A stretch of 5,589 nucleotides of DNA from assembly GCA_021813005.1 (NCBI GenBank), contig JAKAMH010000063.1, positions 1 through 5,589 of the forward strand. The letters are read 5' to 3'. The position numbers were made by a program, and so were the translations under genes. Positions within the stretch are counted from its first letter, which is position 1, and each line of letters starts with the position of its first letter. This DNA comes from a bacterium. GTDB lineage: Bacteria; Patescibacteriota; Microgenomatia; Levybacterales; UBA12049. This document shows positions 5,320-5,589 of the stretch, piece by piece. The notes below the pieces were generated by a model. It was given only the letters and a program-made list of their open reading frames with translations. It was not told where the DNA came from and made no database searches.

Positions 5320-5433
5320 TTACCCTTGCCGCTGTTTGTGGCGCGGGTTTTCACACACCACTCTCACCACGCCCTTGCGACGGATGATCTTACATTTCAG
5401 ACATCTCTTTTTGACACTTGCTTGCACCTTCAT
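5320..5433 (-). CDS. rpmJ: 50S ribosomal protein L36, zinc-binding form
   Basis: L36 (bL36) is the smallest 50S protein. The ATG at 5433 opens a 37-residue frame reading MKVQASVKKRCLKCKIIRRK, then GVVRVVCENPRHKQRQG, then TAA. The zinc ligands Cys11, Cys14, Cys27 and His32 are all present, so this is the zinc-dependent (C-plus) form, unlike the cysteine-free S4 in the same operon. Length is typical. Its place between infA and rpsM is the standard bacterial order. The start is preceded by TTTTAACTAAT with no Shine-Dalgarno site. Confidence 0.96.
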   Translation of the reverse strand: MKVQASVKKRCLKCKIIRRKGVVRVVCENPRHKQRQG

Positions 5434-5531
5434 ATTAGTTAAAAGTTAAAAGTTTTAAATGAAAAGTAAAGGAACTGTAAATAATTTTCCTTATGTAACT
5501 TTTAACTTTTCACCTTGAACTCTCAACTTTC
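5434..5531. repeat. AT-rich palindromic element, infA-rpmJ junction
   Basis: AAAAGTTAAAAGTT (5441-5454) pairs exactly with AACTTTTAACTTTT (5497-5510). An inner pair, AAGGAA (5469-5474)/TTCCTT (5487-5492), flanks a 12-base loop. The centre CCTTATGTAACTTT matches the other elements. It fills the entire gap from the infA stop to the rpmJ start. Confidence 0.82.
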
Positions 5532-5589
5532 CTAGTACCTATACGTGATCCTGCCTTTTGTCGGATCATACGGCGTCATCTCTATACGC
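5532..5589 (-). CDS. infA: Translation initiation factor IF-1, C-terminal end only
   Basis: The minus-strand frame running off the right edge encodes R-I-E-M-T-P-Y-D-P-T-K-G-R-I-T-Y-R-Y followed by TAG. This matches the conserved C-terminus of IF-1 (SPYDLTRGRITYRYK), part of its OB fold. IF-1 binds the 30S A site during initiation. The final lysine is missing and the usual Leu after Asp is Pro. Its position upstream of rpmJ is the standard bacterial arrangement. The gene starts outside the window. Confidence 0.93.
   Translation of the reverse strand, partial: RIEMTPYDPTKGRITYRY

Noticed and set aside
1447..5531. CRISPR array
   Set aside because: The repeats sit one per gene junction with genes between them, are palindromic and vary in sequence; there are no uniform spacers.

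Overview
The window is a bacterial ribosomal-protein cluster on the minus strand, followed by a short accessory region on the plus strand. In transcription order (right to left) the genes are infA (3' end only), rpmJ, rpsM, rpsK, rpsD, rpoA, rplQ, rplM and rpsI. This is the bacterial alpha operon joined directly to the rplM-rpsI pair. The rplQ-rplM-rpsI junction lacks the ecfA/ecfT/truA genes often found there. Small proteins, a cysteine-free S4, a lysine-rich tail on L17 and palindromic AT-rich spacers together suggest a Candidate Phyla Radiation (Patescibacteria, Parcubacteria-like) genome of medium GC. The lineage call is inference; the gene identities are firm.

Layout. Positions 1-246 (+) hold a reading frame for a small two-helix membrane protein of the LiaI/LiaF-like type, with no conventional start codon. 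It is followed after 4 bases by a DUF488 (YeaO-like) gene at 251-592 (+). Positions 593-990 lie between convergent genes. They contain three perfect 22-bp tandem repeats, a perfect 14-bp inverted repeat and a hairpin just past rpsI. Positions 991-5589 (-) are the ribosomal cluster.

The ribosomal genes supply 30S proteins (S13, S11, S4, S9), 50S proteins (L36, L17, L13), initiation factor IF-1 and the alpha subunit of RNA polymerase, so translation and transcription components are made together. Six of the eight gene junctions are filled by about 80-100 bp of AT-rich DNA forming imperfect palindromes built on AAAGTTAAAAGTGAAAAGTT and its complement. Five of the genes start without a Shine-Dalgarno site, in a shared context resembling TTTTTAAYTAR..AYATG. 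The two remaining junctions differ. rpsD-rpoA carries a strong-looking extended -10 promoter that would give a nearly leaderless rpoA mRNA. rpoA-rplQ carries a hairpin, a good Shine-Dalgarno site and a five-codon leader frame overlapping the rplQ start as ATGA.

All complete genes end in TAA or TAG; none uses TGA.
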